Assembly (NCBI RefSeq): GCF_016653115.1
Contig: NZ_NHRX01000038.1
Span: 97,822 to 161,821, forward strand
DNA length: 64,000 nucleotides
Source of the DNA: Rhodocyclus purpureus
GTDB taxonomy: Bacteria > Pseudomonadota > Gammaproteobacteria > Burkholderiales > Rhodocyclaceae
Direction: 5' to 3'
The translations under genes were made by a program, and so were the position numbers. The notes under the pieces were generated by a model. That model was not told the origin of the DNA. It worked only from the letters and a program-made list of their open reading frames with translations, and did not search any database. Shown here piece by piece: positions 21,899-31,036 of the stretch (positions are counted from its first letter, which is position 1; every line of letters begins with the position of its first letter).

Positions 21899-22563
21899 AT
21901 CCAGGGACTGACAGCCGGCTGGCTGCCGGCGCGAATCTGCACGCGTAGTTCGCGCGCAGCGGCTTCCGGGTCGGTGGCCGCGCACAGCGCGCTGACCACG
22001 GCCAGGCCGTCGGCGCCGGCTTCGATCACCGCCGCGGCGTTGCCGGCGTCGATGCCGCCGATCGCGACCAGTGGCCGCCGCGTGCGTGCGCGCAGCGCGC
22101 GCAGGCCGGCGAGACCGAGCGCCGGCGCCGCGTCCTGCTTGGTCGCGGTCGCGAACACGGGGCTGACGCCGTAGTAGTCGACCGGCGCGCGTTCGGCGGC
22201 GGCGAGTTGCTCGATCGACTCGACCGAGAGGCCGATCAGCGCGTGCGGCAGCAGGCGGCGGACGTCCTCGGGGGCCATGTCCCGCTGCCCGACATGGACG
22301 CCGTCGGCGCCGCAGGCGAGCGCGACGTCGACGCGGTCATTGACGATCAGCGGAATGCCGAGCGGTGCGAGCAGGGCCTTGAGTGCCCGCGCGCAATCGA
22401 CGAAGGCGCGCGTGTCGAGCGTCTTCTCGCGCAGCTGGACGCAGCTGACACCACCGCGCACCGCCGCCTCGACCACCGCCAGGATGCCGCGTTCGCCGCA
22501 CAGCATGCGGTCGGTGACGAGCTGCAGGCGCAGTGCCGCGCGCAGGTCCTCGCGTTCAGGCAT
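21889..22563 (-). CDS. thiE: Thiamine-phosphate synthase
   Basis: 224 aa TIM barrel joining HMP-PP with thiazole phosphate. Motifs: LQLVTDR at strand 1, [11 protein letters not shown] (pyrophosphate/substrate), [20 protein letters not shown] (metal-binding Asp), [28 protein letters not shown], and [20 protein letters not shown] (phosphate binding). It overlaps thiM by 8 bp and is co-transcribed with it. Its stop codon lies inside the dispersed repeat. Confidence 0.94.
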   Translation of the reverse strand: MPEREDLRAALRLQLVTDRMLCGERGILAVVEAAVRGGVSCVQLREKTLDTRAFVDCARALKALLAPLGIPLIVNDRVDVALACGADGVHVGQRDMAPEDVRRLLPHALIGLSVESIEQLAAAERAPVDYYGVSPVFATATKQDAAPALGLAGLRALRARTRRPLVAIGGIDAGNAAAVIEAGADGLAVVSALCAATDPEAAARELRVQIRAGSQPAVSPWIEP

Positions 22564-23389
22564 GTTCGATCATCGTCAGGCGCTCGGCGAAGGCCTCGCG
22601 GTCGAGCAGTTGCAGGCCGTCGAGCAGCTTGATCTGCAGGCGGCCGACGCCGGCGCCCGCCGCCTGCGTGCGTTCGACCGCGAGTTCGCCGACCACGCCA
22701 AGGCAGGCCATGGCGGCGACGGTGGCGCGCCAGGGGTCGGGCTGCACCGCGGCGAAGGCGCCGATCAGGGCGCTCGCCGAGCAGCCGACGCCGGTGACGC
22801 GCGTCATCCACGGGTGGCCGTTGGACAGCGTCACGTGCCGGCCGCCGGCGTCGACGATGTGGTCGTCGGCGCCGCTGATGCAGACGACGCAGCCCAGCTC
22901 GCGCGCCAGCCCGCGGGCGGCGAACACGGCCGCGTCCGACACCGCGCTGCTGTCGACGCCGCGCGTTCCACCGGCCAGCCCACCCATGCTCAGGATCTCG
23001 GAAGCGTTGCCGCGCAGCACCGTGGGGCTGCCGGTCTCCAGCAGTTCGACCAGCGCTTGGTCGCGGTAGGGCGTGGCGCCGGCACCGACCGGGTCGAGCA
23101 CGACCGGAATGGCGCGCGTGAGTGCGCTGCGCAGCGCCAGCTGCATCGCGCGGATCCAGTCGGGTTCCAGCGTGCCGATGTTGAGCACCAGCGCGTCGGC
23201 GATGCCGACCATCTCGCGCACCTCCTCGTGCGCGTGCGCCATCACCGGCGACGCGCCGACCGCGAGCAGCGCGTTGGCGTTGAAGTTCATGACCACCAGG
23301 TTGGTGATGCTATGCACCAGCGGCGCGCGCTCGCGCACGGCCTCGAGGTCGGACCAGAGCGCTTCGGCATCGAGTTTTTCTTTTGACAT
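22556..23389 (-). CDS. thiM: Hydroxyethylthiazole kinase
   Basis: 277 aa, ribokinase-like fold. Phosphorylates salvaged 4-methyl-5-(2-hydroxyethyl)thiazole for ThiE. Motifs: [20 protein letters not shown] (substrate site), [28 protein letters not shown], and the catalytic-Cys/anion-hole segment [20 protein letters not shown]. With only thiM and thiE here, the locus serves salvage and final assembly of thiamine. I looked for a THI-box riboswitch upstream and did not find the conserved CUGAGA core. Confidence 0.94.
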   Translation of the reverse strand: MSKEKLDAEALWSDLEAVRERAPLVHSITNLVVMNFNANALLAVGASPVMAHAHEEVREMVGIADALVLNIGTLEPDWIRAMQLALRSALTRAIPVVLDPVGAGATPYRDQALVELLETGSPTVLRGNASEILSMGGLAGGTRGVDSSAVSDAAVFAARGLARELGCVVCISGADDHIVDAGGRHVTLSNGHPWMTRVTGVGCSASALIGAFAAVQPDPWRATVAAMACLGVVGELAVERTQAAGAGVGRLQIKLLDGLQLLDREAFAERLTMIEHA

Positions 23390-23515
23390 GACAAGGCTCC
23401 TCTTCGGGAAAGGCCGGCGCGGGCGTATGAGTGGTCGTGGGGCAGCGCCGGCAAGCGCGGATTCAGGGGGAAGGGTAACGGTTTTTCGCCGCGCGGAAAC
23501 GCCGAACGTTGCTGG

Positions 23516-25621
23516 TCACTGCCACATCGCCCGCATGCGCGCGGCGAGATCGATACGCGTGCCCGATATCGCGCCCGTTCCGGCGCCGGCATCCGCCTGC
23601 GGCCACGAACGCTGCTCGAAGTGGGCCAGCAGGGACTGCGGGATGAAGCGCGTGCGGCTCGCATAGACGTGCCGGTCTCCCGTTCCGGCCTGGCCGGAAA
23701 CGTGGAAGCGCTGCGGGACGATCAGGTCGAGGTGATCCCTGGCGCGCGTCATCGCGACGTAGAGCAGGCGGCGTTCCTCCTCGATCTCGGCTTCGTTGCC
23801 GGTGGCCAGGTCCGAGGGAATGCAGCCGTCGACGACGTTGAGGAGCGAAACCGCCGACCATTCGCGTCCCTTCGCCGAGTGGATCGTCGACAGGATCAGG
23901 TAATCCTCGTCGAGCAGCGGGGCGCCCGGCGTGTCGCTGGTCGCGTCGGGCGGGTCGAGCGTCAGTTCGGTGAGGAAGCGCTCGCGCGAGGGGTAGGTCG
24001 CGCCGATGCGCGCCATCTGCTCGATGTCGGCCATGCGCACCGAGGCATCCTCGAACAGCCGCTCCATCTGTCCTGCGTACCACTGCGTCGCCCGCTCCAG
24101 CGGCGCCGGCCAGTGCGCATCGTCGCCGCCGATCGCTTCCACCAGCGCGGCGAATTCGTGCCACGCTTCCTGCGCCGCCGGCGGCACCGGCTGCTCGGCG
24201 AGCAGCGCGCAGCCCGCGGGCGCCGCCTGCAGGTTGTCGAGGATGCGGCCGGCGCCCTTCGGGCCGATTCCCGGCAGCAGCTGCAGCGCGCGGAAACCCG
24301 AGACGCGGTCGCGCAGGTTCTGCGCCCAGCGCAGGATCGCCAGCAGGTCCTTGACGTGCGCCGCTTCGAGGAACTTCAGCCCGCCGAATTTCACGAACGG
24401 GATGTTGCGACGGGTCAGTTCGATCTCCAGGCGCACGCTGTGCTGCGCCGCGCGGAACAGCACGGCCTGCGCCTTGAGCCGGAGCCCGTTCTCGCGTCGC
24501 GCCAGCACCTGCTCGACGACGTAGCCCGCCTGATCGGCATCGTCGCGCACCGCCACCAGCGCCGGCTTCTGGGCGGAGGCGCGTTCGCTCCACAGGTTCT
24601 TCGTGAAACGCTCTCGCGCGAGACCGATGACGCCGTTGGCCGCGGCGAGGATAGTTTGCGTCGAGCGGTAGTTGCGCTCCAGTGTCACCCGCCGCGCCGG
24701 CGGGTCGAACTGCGTCGGGAAGTCGAGGATGTTGCGTACCGTCGCGCCGCGGAAGCGGTAGATCGACTGCGCGTCGTCGCCGACGACGGTGAGGCCGCGT
24801 CCGTCGGGTTTCATCGCCAGCAGCAGGCTCGATTGCAGGCGGTTGGTGTCCTGGTACTCGTCGACCAGCACGTGGCTGAAGCGGCCGCCGACGGCGCGCG
24901 CGAGATCGGGGTCGGCGACCATTTGTGTCCAGTAGAGCAGCAGGTCGTCGTAGTCGAGCACCGCCTGCGCCTGCTTGGCCTCGACGTAGGCGAGGAACAG
25001 GCGCTGCAACTCGTCCTCCCACTCGGCGCACCATGGGAAGCTCCCTTGCAGGACCTCGGCGAGCTTCGCCTGTGTGTTCACCACCGTCGAGTAGATCGAA
25101 AGGCAGGTCGATTTCAACGGGAAACGCTTGCCCTTCGCCGACAGCGCGAGCTCGTGGCGGACGAGGTTCATCAGGTCGGCCGAATCCTCGCGGTCGTGGA
25201 TGGTGAAGGCGGGGTCGAGCCCGATGTTGCCGGCGTACTCGCGCAGGAGGCGCGCGCCGACGCTGTGGAAGGTTCCCGCCCAGGGAAAGCCGCCTCTGGC
25301 GAGCCTGGAATGGCGCGGCGAAAGCTGCGCCGCGATGCGCTGCACGCGTCGCGTCATTTCGTCGGCGGCTCGGCGCGAGAAGGTCAGCAGCAGGATCCGA
25401 GCGGGGTCGGCGCCGTGCGCGAGCAGGTGCGCGACGCGATGGGCGAGGGTGTTGGTCTTGCCCGAGCCGGCGCCGGCGATCACCAGCAGCGGTCCGGCTG
25501 CGTGGTCCGGGCCGATGCCGTCGGTGACCGCGTCGCGCTGCGCCTCGTTGAGTCCGGCCAGGTAGTCCGGCAGGTCCGTTTCAGGCGAGTGGGAGTGGGT
25601 GTCGTCCAGTGCTTCGCTCAC
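23516..25621 (-). CDS. UvrD/PcrA-like superfamily 1A DNA helicase
   Basis: 701 aa from GTG 25621, which has AAAGGA upstream. SF1A motifs in order: Q-motif LNEAQRDAV, Walker A VIAGAGSGKTNTLAHRVAHL, Ia LTFSRRAADEM, II VLVDEYQDTN, III VVGDDAQSIYRFRGA, IV NYRSTQTIL, V STIHSAKGREW, VI RLLYVAMTRARDHLDLI. A Gly-rich HhH-like stretch (LPGIGPKGAGRIL) lies in the middle. It unwinds DNA 3' to 5', probably in repair. A LexA-type box overlaps the likely promoter. Its stop is 126 bp before thiM. Confidence 0.9.
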   Translation of the reverse strand: MSEALDDTHSHSPETDLPDYLAGLNEAQRDAVTDGIGPDHAAGPLLVIAGAGSGKTNTLAHRVAHLLAHGADPARILLLTFSRRAADEMTRRVQRIAAQLSPRHSRLARGGFPWAGTFHSVGARLLREYAGNIGLDPAFTIHDREDSADLMNLVRHELALSAKGKRFPLKSTCLSIYSTVVNTQAKLAEVLQGSFPWCAEWEDELQRLFLAYVEAKQAQAVLDYDDLLLYWTQMVADPDLARAVGGRFSHVLVDEYQDTNRLQSSLLLAMKPDGRGLTVVGDDAQSIYRFRGATVRNILDFPTQFDPPARRVTLERNYRSTQTILAAANGVIGLARERFTKNLWSERASAQKPALVAVRDDADQAGYVVEQVLARRENGLRLKAQAVLFRAAQHSVRLEIELTRRNIPFVKFGGLKFLEAAHVKDLLAILRWAQNLRDRVSGFRALQLLPGIGPKGAGRILDNLQAAPAGCALLAEQPVPPAAQEAWHEFAALVEAIGGDDAHWPAPLERATQWYAGQMERLFEDASVRMADIEQMARIGATYPSRERFLTELTLDPPDATSDTPGAPLLDEDYLILSTIHSAKGREWSAVSLLNVVDGCIPSDLATGNEAEIEEERRLLYVAMTRARDHLDLIVPQRFHVSGQAGTGDRHVYASRTRFIPQSLLAHFEQRSWPQADAGAGTGAISGTRIDLAARMRAMWQ

Positions 25622-25716
25622 CGCGGTCCTTTCCCGGCGTGTGCCTCGCCACTGGCGGCGGCCGTCCACGGATCGACCGGGCTGTGGCAGTGCGGGCAGA
25701 TGAAGCGGAGGGGCAT
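25618..25716 (-). CDS. Possible small zinc-ribbon peptide upstream of the helicase
   Basis: 32 codons (MPLRFICPHCHSPVDP ...) whose stop overlaps the helicase GTG as GTGA. Only one CxxC knuckle is present; a zinc ribbon would need two, so it may be a truncated remnant or a leader peptide. An ATG four codons earlier (25728) would coincide with the predicted transcription start. The coding status is uncertain. Confidence 0.3.
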   Translation of the reverse strand: MPLRFICPHCHSPVDPWTAAASGEAHAGKGPR

Positions 25717-25729
25717 GGCCGGATTCATG

Positions 25730-25745
25730 CTGTGATTATATACAG
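25730..25745 (-). promoter_or_regulatory. LexA-type SOS box over a -10 element
   Basis: CTGT-N8-ACAG (CTGTATATAATCACAG read on the minus strand), inside a longer 7-bp-arm palindrome ATGCTGT...ACAGCAT. A perfect TATAAT lies within the spacer, so LexA binding would cover the -10 of a promoter reading toward the UvrD-like helicase. The -35 is weak (ATCAAT). Confidence 0.65.
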
Positions 25746-25920
25746 CATCTGGGCTGGATTGATCGCCAGGGTGAGCGCGCCATTTACTTTCATGCCTGCG
25801 GGCGTCAGGGTTTAGACTCATGCTCCTGCCGCGAATGCGCTCCGGCGAGAATCGCGGCGTCCCGGGTTTGTTCGCCTGACAAGTCCGCCGCCGATTTACC
25901 TGTCACCGAAAGCTGCTGCC

Positions 25921-26403
25921 ATGTCCCCGATTCATGATGTCGATCTCGTCCTCCTGTTGGCAAGCGCACTGGCGAGCAAACGGCGAGCGGCGGAGCTGAG
26001 CGAAATCATCGCCGGCATCGAGCTGGTACAACCCATAGCGCTTCCCGCCGTGGCGAAAATCGCTGAGGCATTTGCCAGGCTGTCGGGCCAGGGCCTGCTC
26101 GTCGCAGCAGAGGGGCGCTTCGCGCTCAGTCCCGAGGCGCAAACGATGATCGAGGCGCTGCCGAAAAAGGCCGATACTGCCGAACGACTCGTCGCCCTCC
26201 GGCCAAAGCTCTCGGCTTTCCGGAGCAATGGCGAATCTGCTTCCATCCTGATCGAAGTCGAACAAGTGAATGCGGCCATTCTTGAATATCGTGCAGCTGC
26301 AGCCAGTGCGCGCACTATTTTGGTGCTCGCCAAGCCCAAGACTGAAGAACGCCCCGGCCAGCGCCGGCGCAAGCCCTTCCCGGGATCGAAGAGAGGGCGC
26401 TGA
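25921..26403 (+). CDS. Hypothetical protein, 160 aa
   Basis: Not recognised with confidence. The first ~95 residues are helical and leucine/alanine-rich (HDVDLVLLLASALASKRRAA; AKIAEAFARLSGQGLLVAAE), suggesting a small winged-helix-like fold: 'LSGQGLLVAAEGRFALSPEA' resembles the wing of such domains. The C-terminus is very basic (RPGQRRRKPFPGSKRGR), consistent with nucleic-acid binding. It stands alone; H-NS follows 194 bp later. Confidence 0.6.
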   Translation: MSPIHDVDLVLLLASALASKRRAAELSEIIAGIELVQPIALPAVAKIAEAFARLSGQGLLVAAEGRFALSPEAQTMIEALPKKADTAERLVALRPKLSAFRSNGESASILIEVEQVNAAILEYRAAAASARTILVLAKPKTEERPGQRRRKPFPGSKRGR

Positions 26404-26551
26404 TTATTTCTCGTAATTATGACCTGCTCCTGCGTGAAAACCACGTCGATGACCGGGGTATGAACATGGGTGTGCTAATGCCCTGTTACTTCGGCGATCG
26501 ATGCCGTGATTGCCTTCCAAAAACAGCTTCCAGCGTATAGTATTATTACCT

Positions 26552-26572
26552 ATCGGGAAATTGATTCCCGAT
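26552..26572 (+). promoter_or_regulatory. Leader hairpin of the H-NS gene
   Basis: ATCGGGAA-ATTGA-TTCCCGAT forms a perfect 8-bp stem with a 5-base loop, 25 bases before the hns-like ATG. A TATAGT -10-like box lies just upstream (26536-26541) with no good -35. The hairpin would sit at or near the 5' end of the mRNA and could stabilise it or modulate translation. Confidence 0.4.
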
Positions 26573-26597
26573 GTCCACCCAAAAAGAGGAATACTCC

Positions 26598-26888
26598 ATG
26601 TCCAAATACGCAGAGCTGCAGCAACAAATCGCCGAACTCCAGAAGCAGGCAGAGGAAGTCCGCCAGCAGGAAACTGCCCAGGTCATCGCCGACATCAAGG
26701 CAAAGATGGTCCAGTTCGGCATTACCATCGAGGACCTCTCCGGCCGTACCAAGCGCGGCGGCAGTGTCGTCAAGGCGAAGTATCGCGATCCCGTTTCCGG
26801 GAAGGAATGGTCCGGTCGCGGCATTCAGCCGAAATGGCTGCGCGAAGCCATCGCTGCCGGCAGCGCGAAGGAAGATTTCGCGGTTTGA
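26598..26888 (+). CDS. H-NS family nucleoid-associated protein
   Basis: 96 aa from ATG 26598, preceded by AGAGGA. The N-terminal half is a coiled coil for oligomerisation (KYAELQQQIAELQKQAEEVR). The C-terminal domain has the H-NS core in the form KYRDPVSGKEWSGRGIQPKW, matching the consensus YRxP-SG-xWSGRGxxPxWL. It silences AT-rich, often horizontally acquired DNA. This short betaproteobacterial type is usually present in several copies per genome. Confidence 0.9.
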   Translation: MSKYAELQQQIAELQKQAEEVRQQETAQVIADIKAKMVQFGITIEDLSGRTKRGGSVVKAKYRDPVSGKEWSGRGIQPKWLREAIAAGSAKEDFAV

Positions 26889-26991
26889 CGCGGTTTGGCG
26901 CGGTTTGCTATTCGGAGAAATTCCGCGTCTCTCGAAAACGCGGCATGCTGCTTGCTCGATGATCCGCTTCGCTTGAATCCGTGGCGGTGAC

Positions 26992-27831
26992 ATGTCGAGT
27001 CGCTCGCTTGCCGCGTCGCTCCTCTCCGCGCTGTTGCTGGTCGCCTGCGCGCCTTTGCCTCCCCAGCAGGGAGAGGGCGCACTGTGGCGGCCTTCGCCCA
27101 ATTACGATCAGCGCAAGCCCAATTTCGTCATCCTGCACCAGACCAGCAACGACAATGTCGAGCGGGCACTGACGACGCTCACCGATCCCTTGCGCAAGGT
27201 CAGCGCGCACTACCTCATCGGCCGCGACGGCACACTCCTGCAACTCGTCGACGAGAATTTCCGTGCCTGGCACGCCGGTGAATCGTGGTGGGGCGGCAAC
27301 ACCGATATGAATTCTGCCTCGATCGGCATCGAACTCGACAATACCGGTGAAGAACCTTTTTCCGAGTCGCAGATCCTGGCACTGCTCAAATTGCTCGACG
27401 AATTGCGCAGTCGGCACCGCATACCGCCAGCTAATGTACTCGCGCATGGCGACATCGCGCCGACGCGCAAGGTCGATCCCGGTCCCCTCTTTCCCTGGCG
27501 GCGACTCGCCAGCCAGGGTTTCGGCCTGTGGTGCGAGGCGCCGCTGACGGGTGCTCCCGAAGGCTTCTCTGCCGACCTGGGTCTGACGGCGCTGGGCTAC
27601 GATCCGCTGACGCCGACAGCAGCGCGGCTGGCCTTCAGGCGGCATTTCGGCAGCGCGCTGGTGCGGGCAAATGGCGAAAATGCCGGTGGCGAAGACCTGC
27701 CCGGCGACGACCGAGCCGAACTGAGCAGCAGCGAGCAGGCGCTGCTCCACTGCCTGCTGCAGGCGAAGGCTGCGTCGCCACGCCGCCTGCCGTCGCCCGT
27801 CGCTCCCCTCGTCAACGGTAACGGGCACTGA
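26992..27831 (+). CDS. N-acetylmuramoyl-L-alanine amidase (Amidase_2), lipoprotein
   Basis: 279 aa. Type II signal peptide with lipobox LLVAC, Cys at residue 19. Amidase_2 (AmpD-like) zinc domain: NFVILHQTSNDNVERAL (first His), VSAHYLIGRDGTLLQLVDE, WHAGESWWGG, SIGIELDNTG, and VLAHGDIAPTRKVDPGP (last His and Asp). It most resembles AmiD, an outer-membrane lipoprotein that trims peptidoglycan and recycles muropeptides. The C-terminal ~60 residues are low complexity and unlike AmiD. The cupin gene follows 2 bp later. Confidence 0.85.
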   Translation: MSSRSLAASLLSALLLVACAPLPPQQGEGALWRPSPNYDQRKPNFVILHQTSNDNVERALTTLTDPLRKVSAHYLIGRDGTLLQLVDENFRAWHAGESWWGGNTDMNSASIGIELDNTGEEPFSESQILALLKLLDELRSRHRIPPANVLAHGDIAPTRKVDPGPLFPWRRLASQGFGLWCEAPLTGAPEGFSADLGLTALGYDPLTPTAARLAFRRHFGSALVRANGENAGGEDLPGDDRAELSSSEQALLHCLLQAKAASPRRLPSPVAPLVNGNGH

Positions 27832-27833
27832 GC

Positions 27834-28199
27834 ATGCACACCCGCTACAGCGAAATCCCTGCCTACCTGACCAAGGACGGCTCCGAAATCCGCGAGTTGA
27901 TGCACCCTGCGGTGCATGGCAACCGGCGACAGAGTCTTGCCGAAGCGAGCGTCCTGCCCGGTACGCGCACGCACCTCCATCGTCACCTGTCGAGCGAGGA
28001 GCTCTATCACGTCACCGCCGGCAGCGGCGTGATGACGCTCGGCGATCGCCGTTTCGCGGTCGCCGTCGGCGACACGGTCCTGATCGAAGCGGGGACGCCG
28101 CACTGCATCGAAGCGACCGGCAGCGAGGCTTTGCGCATCCTCTGTTGCTGCAGCCCCGCGTATTCCCACGCCGACACCGAACTACTGGAAAAGACATGA
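27834..28199 (+). CDS. Cupin-domain protein (first of pair)
   Basis: 121 aa single-domain cupin. Motif 1 is visible as TRTHLHRHLSSEELYHVTAG (His, His, Glu metal ligands) and motif 2 as GDTVLIEAGTPHCIEATG (last His). Substrate unknown; such stand-alone cupins are often isomerases, dioxygenases or sugar binders. It starts 2 bp after the amidase stop and its own stop overlaps the next ATG (ATGA), so all three genes form one operon. Confidence 0.8.
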   Translation: MHTRYSEIPAYLTKDGSEIRELMHPAVHGNRRQSLAEASVLPGTRTHLHRHLSSEELYHVTAGSGVMTLGDRRFAVAVGDTVLIEAGTPHCIEATGSEALRILCCCSPAYSHADTELLEKT

Positions 28200-28561
28200 G
28201 CGCCAGCGCAAACCATTCGGCCGATCTTCCGTTCAGCGGCAACCTCTTCGCCGGCCTGGGCGAGCACGGAGGAGCGGCGAGCAGCGAACACTTCGATACC
28301 CTGCTCGCCGCTCCCGGCCTGCGCATCGAGCGCATCGTCTCCACCGGTCAGGCGAGTCCGCCCGACTTCTGGTACGACGAGGAAGTCGCCGAATGGGTCG
28401 CCCTGCTCAGCGGTAGCGCGCGACTGCGCTTCGCCGACGAAGCCGAAGCGCGCGATCTCGTTCCCGGGGACTGGGTGCATATTGCCCCGCACCGCCGCCA
28501 CCGCGTCGAATCAACCGCCGCCGACAGCGCGAGCGTCTGGCTGGCCGTGCATTTCGTCTGA
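28196..28561 (+). CDS. Cupin-domain protein (second of pair)
   Basis: 121 aa. A cupin barrel with PPDFWYDEEVAEWVALLSG and GDWVHIAPHRRHRVESTAAD; it resembles the phosphoribosylaminoimidazole-carboxamide-independent cupins annotated as cupin_2. It is distinct in sequence from its neighbour, so not a recent duplicate. Metal-ligand His residues are partly retained (PHRRHRV). Last gene of the amidase-cupin-cupin operon, closed by the hairpin at 28566-28609. Confidence 0.75.
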   Translation: MSASANHSADLPFSGNLFAGLGEHGGAASSEHFDTLLAAPGLRIERIVSTGQASPPDFWYDEEVAEWVALLSGSARLRFADEAEARDLVPGDWVHIAPHRRHRVESTAADSASVWLAVHFV

Positions 28562-28565
28562 TCAG

Positions 28566-28609
28566 GGGGACGGTATGCTTGATTCCTTCGAATCAAGCAT
28601 ACCGTCCCC
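28566..28609. terminator. Perfect 20-bp-stem hairpin between convergent genes
   Basis: GGGGACGGTATGCTTGATTC, loop CTTC, then the exact reverse complement of the 20-mer. It lies between the convergent cupin and HNH genes and would stop or protect transcripts from both sides. The arm is related to the element at 5765-5800, so this is probably a recruited REP-type repeat rather than a classic terminator (no U-tract). Confidence 0.7.
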
Positions 28610-28615
28610 GTAATG

Positions 28616-29008
28616 TCAGTCCGCGCCGGACTTCCCCTTCAGCATCCCCGCCAGCGCCGCGAACGGCGAGTGGGTGGCGCCGCCACCGCTTCTGCCATCA
28701 TTCCTGCCGCCGAGGTTGCCGACCCCGCGCTGCGCGAATTCGAGCTGCTTCTGGTGCTCGTTGTCGTGGCAGTAGAGGCAGAGCAGTTCCCAGTTGCTGC
28801 CGTCGGGCGGGTTGTTGTCGTGGTTGTGGTCGCGGTGATGGACGGTCAGTTCGCGCAGGTTGGCGTGCGTGAATTCGCGCGTGCAACGGCCGCAGACCCA
28901 CGGGTAGATCTTCAGTGCGCGCTCGCGGTAGCCTTGTTCGCGTTTCTCGCGCGCCTGGCGTGCTTCGAGGACGACGCGGTCGAGGCGCTCGTTATTGGGG
29001 ACCATCAT
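28616..29008 (-). CDS. YajD-like HNH endonuclease-fold protein
   Basis: 130 aa from ATG 29008, with GGGGA upstream. The HNH nuclease core is clear: [51 protein letters not shown]; two CxxC pairs bind zinc and HH/N/H residues form the beta-beta-alpha metal site. The family member YajD of E. coli has no firmly known role. The Gly-rich tail ([14 protein letters not shown]) is unusual. The start overlaps the pgm stop by four bases, so it is translationally coupled. Confidence 0.85.
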   Translation of the reverse strand: MMVPNNERLDRVVLEARQAREKREQGYRERALKIYPWVCGRCTREFTHANLRELTVHHRDHNHDNNPPDGSNWELLCLYCHDNEHQKQLEFAQRGVGNLGGRNDGRSGGGATHSPFAALAGMLKGKSGAD

Positions 29009-30651
29009 GCAGTCCCCAGCGCCGCGTTCAGGATTTCCTTGGCCTCGGTGACGATCGCGTCGAGGTGTTCGGCGCTCCTGAAGCTTTCGGCGTAGAGCTT
29101 GTAGATGTCCTCGGTTCCCGACGGACGCGCGGCGAACCAGCCCTCGGCGGTGGCCACCTTGAGCCCACCGATCGGCGCGTCGTTGCCGGGAGCGCGTGTC
29201 TGCCTGGCGACGATCGCGTCGCCGGCCAGCGTCGGCGCGCTGACGCGCTCGGGAGTGAGCTGCTTGAACGCCGCCTTCTGCGCGGCCGAGGCCGGCGCAT
29301 CGATGCGCAGGTAGTACGGCGTGCCGTAGCGCGCGGCCAGCTCGAGGTAGTGCTGGCCCGGGTCGCGGCCGGTGACCGCGGTGATCTCGGCGGCCAGAAG
29401 GCCGAGGATGATCCCGTCCTTGTCGGTGGTCCACACCGTTCCGTCGCGGCGCAGGAAGCTCGCCCCCGCGCTTTCCTCGCCACCGAAGCAGAGACTGCCG
29501 TCGACGAGGCCGGCCGAGAACCACTTGAAGCCGACCGGGACTTCGAGCACGCGGCGACCGAGCCCGCCGACGACGCGATCGATCAGCCCGCTGGAGACCA
29601 GGGTCTTGCCGACTGCGGCCTGATCCGACCACTGCGGCCGGTGCGTCAGCAGGTAGTTGATCGCGACGGCGAGGTAGTGGTTCGGGTTGAGCAGGCCGAG
29701 CGAAGGGGTGACGATGCCGTGGCGGTCGACGTCGGCGTCGTTGCCCCAGGCGATCGCGAAGCGGTCCTTCAGCCCGACCAGGCTGGCCATCGCGTACGGG
29801 CTGGAGCAGTCCATGCGGATCTTGCCGTCGTGGTCGAGCGTCATGAAGGCGAAGGCCGGGTCGACGGACGGGTTCACGATCTCGATGTCGAGGCCGTAGC
29901 GCTCGGCGATCGGCTGCCAGTAGGCGACCGCGGCGCCACCCAGCGGATCGACGCCGATCTTGAGTCCGGCGCGGCGGATCGCCTCCATGTCGATCACCTG
30001 GTCGAGGTCGGCGACGTAGGGAGCGACGAAGTCGGTGGCGACGATATTCGCCGCGGCCAGCGCCTGTTCATACGGCAGGCGCTTCACCTCACGGTTGCCG
30101 TCGGCCATCAGCGCGTTGGCGCGCTTCTCGATCCAGCCGGTGACGTCGGTGTCGGCCGGTCCGCCGTTGGGCGGGTTGTACTTGATGCCGCCGTCGCGCG
30201 GCGGGTTGTGCGAGGGCGTGATCACCACACCGTCGGCGGTGCCTGCGGCGCCGGCGTGCAGGCGGTTGTGTTCGAGGATCGCGCGCGAGATCACCGGCGT
30301 CGGCGTGTAGCCGTCGTTTTCCTGGTAATGGACGAGGACGCCGTTGGCGGCGAGCACCTCGAGCGCCGTGCGCTGCGCCGGTCCGGACAGCGCATGCGTG
30401 TCCTTGCCGAGGAAGAGCGGACCCGTGATCCCCTGTTGCGCGCGGTATTCGCACACCGCCTGCGTGATCGCGAGGATGTGCGCCTCGTTGAAGCTGCCGT
30501 TGAGCGCGCTGCCGCGGTGGCCGCTGGTGCCGAAGGCGACGCGCTGCGCCGGGTCGCTGCAGTCGGGCGCGTTACGGTAGGCCGCCAGCAGCGCGGGAAT
30601 GTCGGTGAGAAAATCGGCGGGGGCGGCTTGGCCGGCGAGGGGATGGGTCAT
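29005..30651 (-). CDS. pgm: Phosphoglucomutase (alpha-D-glucose phosphate-specific)
   Basis: 548 aa from ATG 30651 with GGAAG upstream; close to the 546 aa of E. coli Pgm. Interconverts glucose-1- and glucose-6-phosphate for glycogen and UDP-glucose metabolism. Phosphoserine loop [20 protein letters not shown], Mg2+ loop NDADVDRHG, sugar-binding [15 protein letters not shown], and phosphate-binding [17 protein letters not shown] are all intact. It is followed by the HNH gene in the same transcript. Confidence 0.96.
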   Translation of the reverse strand: MTHPLAGQAAPADFLTDIPALLAAYRNAPDCSDPAQRVAFGTSGHRGSALNGSFNEAHILAITQAVCEYRAQQGITGPLFLGKDTHALSGPAQRTALEVLAANGVLVHYQENDGYTPTPVISRAILEHNRLHAGAAGTADGVVITPSHNPPRDGGIKYNPPNGGPADTDVTGWIEKRANALMADGNREVKRLPYEQALAAANIVATDFVAPYVADLDQVIDMEAIRRAGLKIGVDPLGGAAVAYWQPIAERYGLDIEIVNPSVDPAFAFMTLDHDGKIRMDCSSPYAMASLVGLKDRFAIAWGNDADVDRHGIVTPSLGLLNPNHYLAVAINYLLTHRPQWSDQAAVGKTLVSSGLIDRVVGGLGRRVLEVPVGFKWFSAGLVDGSLCFGGEESAGASFLRRDGTVWTTDKDGIILGLLAAEITAVTGRDPGQHYLELAARYGTPYYLRIDAPASAAQKAAFKQLTPERVSAPTLAGDAIVARQTRAPGNDAPIGGLKVATAEGWFAARPSGTEDIYKLYAESFRSAEHLDAIVTEAKEILNAALGTA

Positions 30652-30793
30652 TTGGGGCTTCCTGGGCAGGGAGAAATGTTTGGCGTTAACAGCGACGTCG
30701 TATATCCGCGTTATCAAAACATCGATCAGTGTGCATCAATGCTAGGCAGTTTCAGACTACTGAAGGGGCAACATCATTTGCAGGCAGGACAGC

Positions 30794-30943
30794 TTACTTC
30801 ACCAGCTTGCCGTCCCTGACGACAACCAGGCGCGTCCGCGTCTGTGCGGCGACCGCACGCGCACGCTGCGCGGCGCGAATCAGCGCAGCCTGGACATTGC
30901 GTGCGGCTTCATCTGACGCCTGACTCAAGGGCTTGCTGTTCAT
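30794..30943 (-). CDS. Small hypothetical protein, 49 aa
   Basis: The sequence begins MNSKPLSQASDEAARNVQAA and ends TRLVVVRDGKLVK. A GGAAAG ribosome site lies six bases before ATG 30943. The middle is a highly Ala/Arg helix (ALIRAAQRARAVAAQTRT) followed by a short strand-turn-strand, a design seen in small antitoxin-like proteins. It is 93 bp downstream of the DUF29 gene on the same strand. No known family is claimed. Confidence 0.5.
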   Translation of the reverse strand: MNSKPLSQASDEAARNVQAALIRAAQRARAVAAQTRTRLVVVRDGKLVK

Positions 30944-31036
30944 ATTTCTTTCCGATCGAGCAAAGCTGGACCTGACGGAATTGCGACGAATGGGAATATT
31001 CTAAGGCAATGAAAAAGAACCCTGCGCACTTGCCGA

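Noticed and set aside
23390..23515. Possible TPP riboswitch before thiM
   Set aside because: An ACCCTT...CCTGAATCCG stretch loosely recalls the P4/P5 side, but the essential CUGAGA core is missing.
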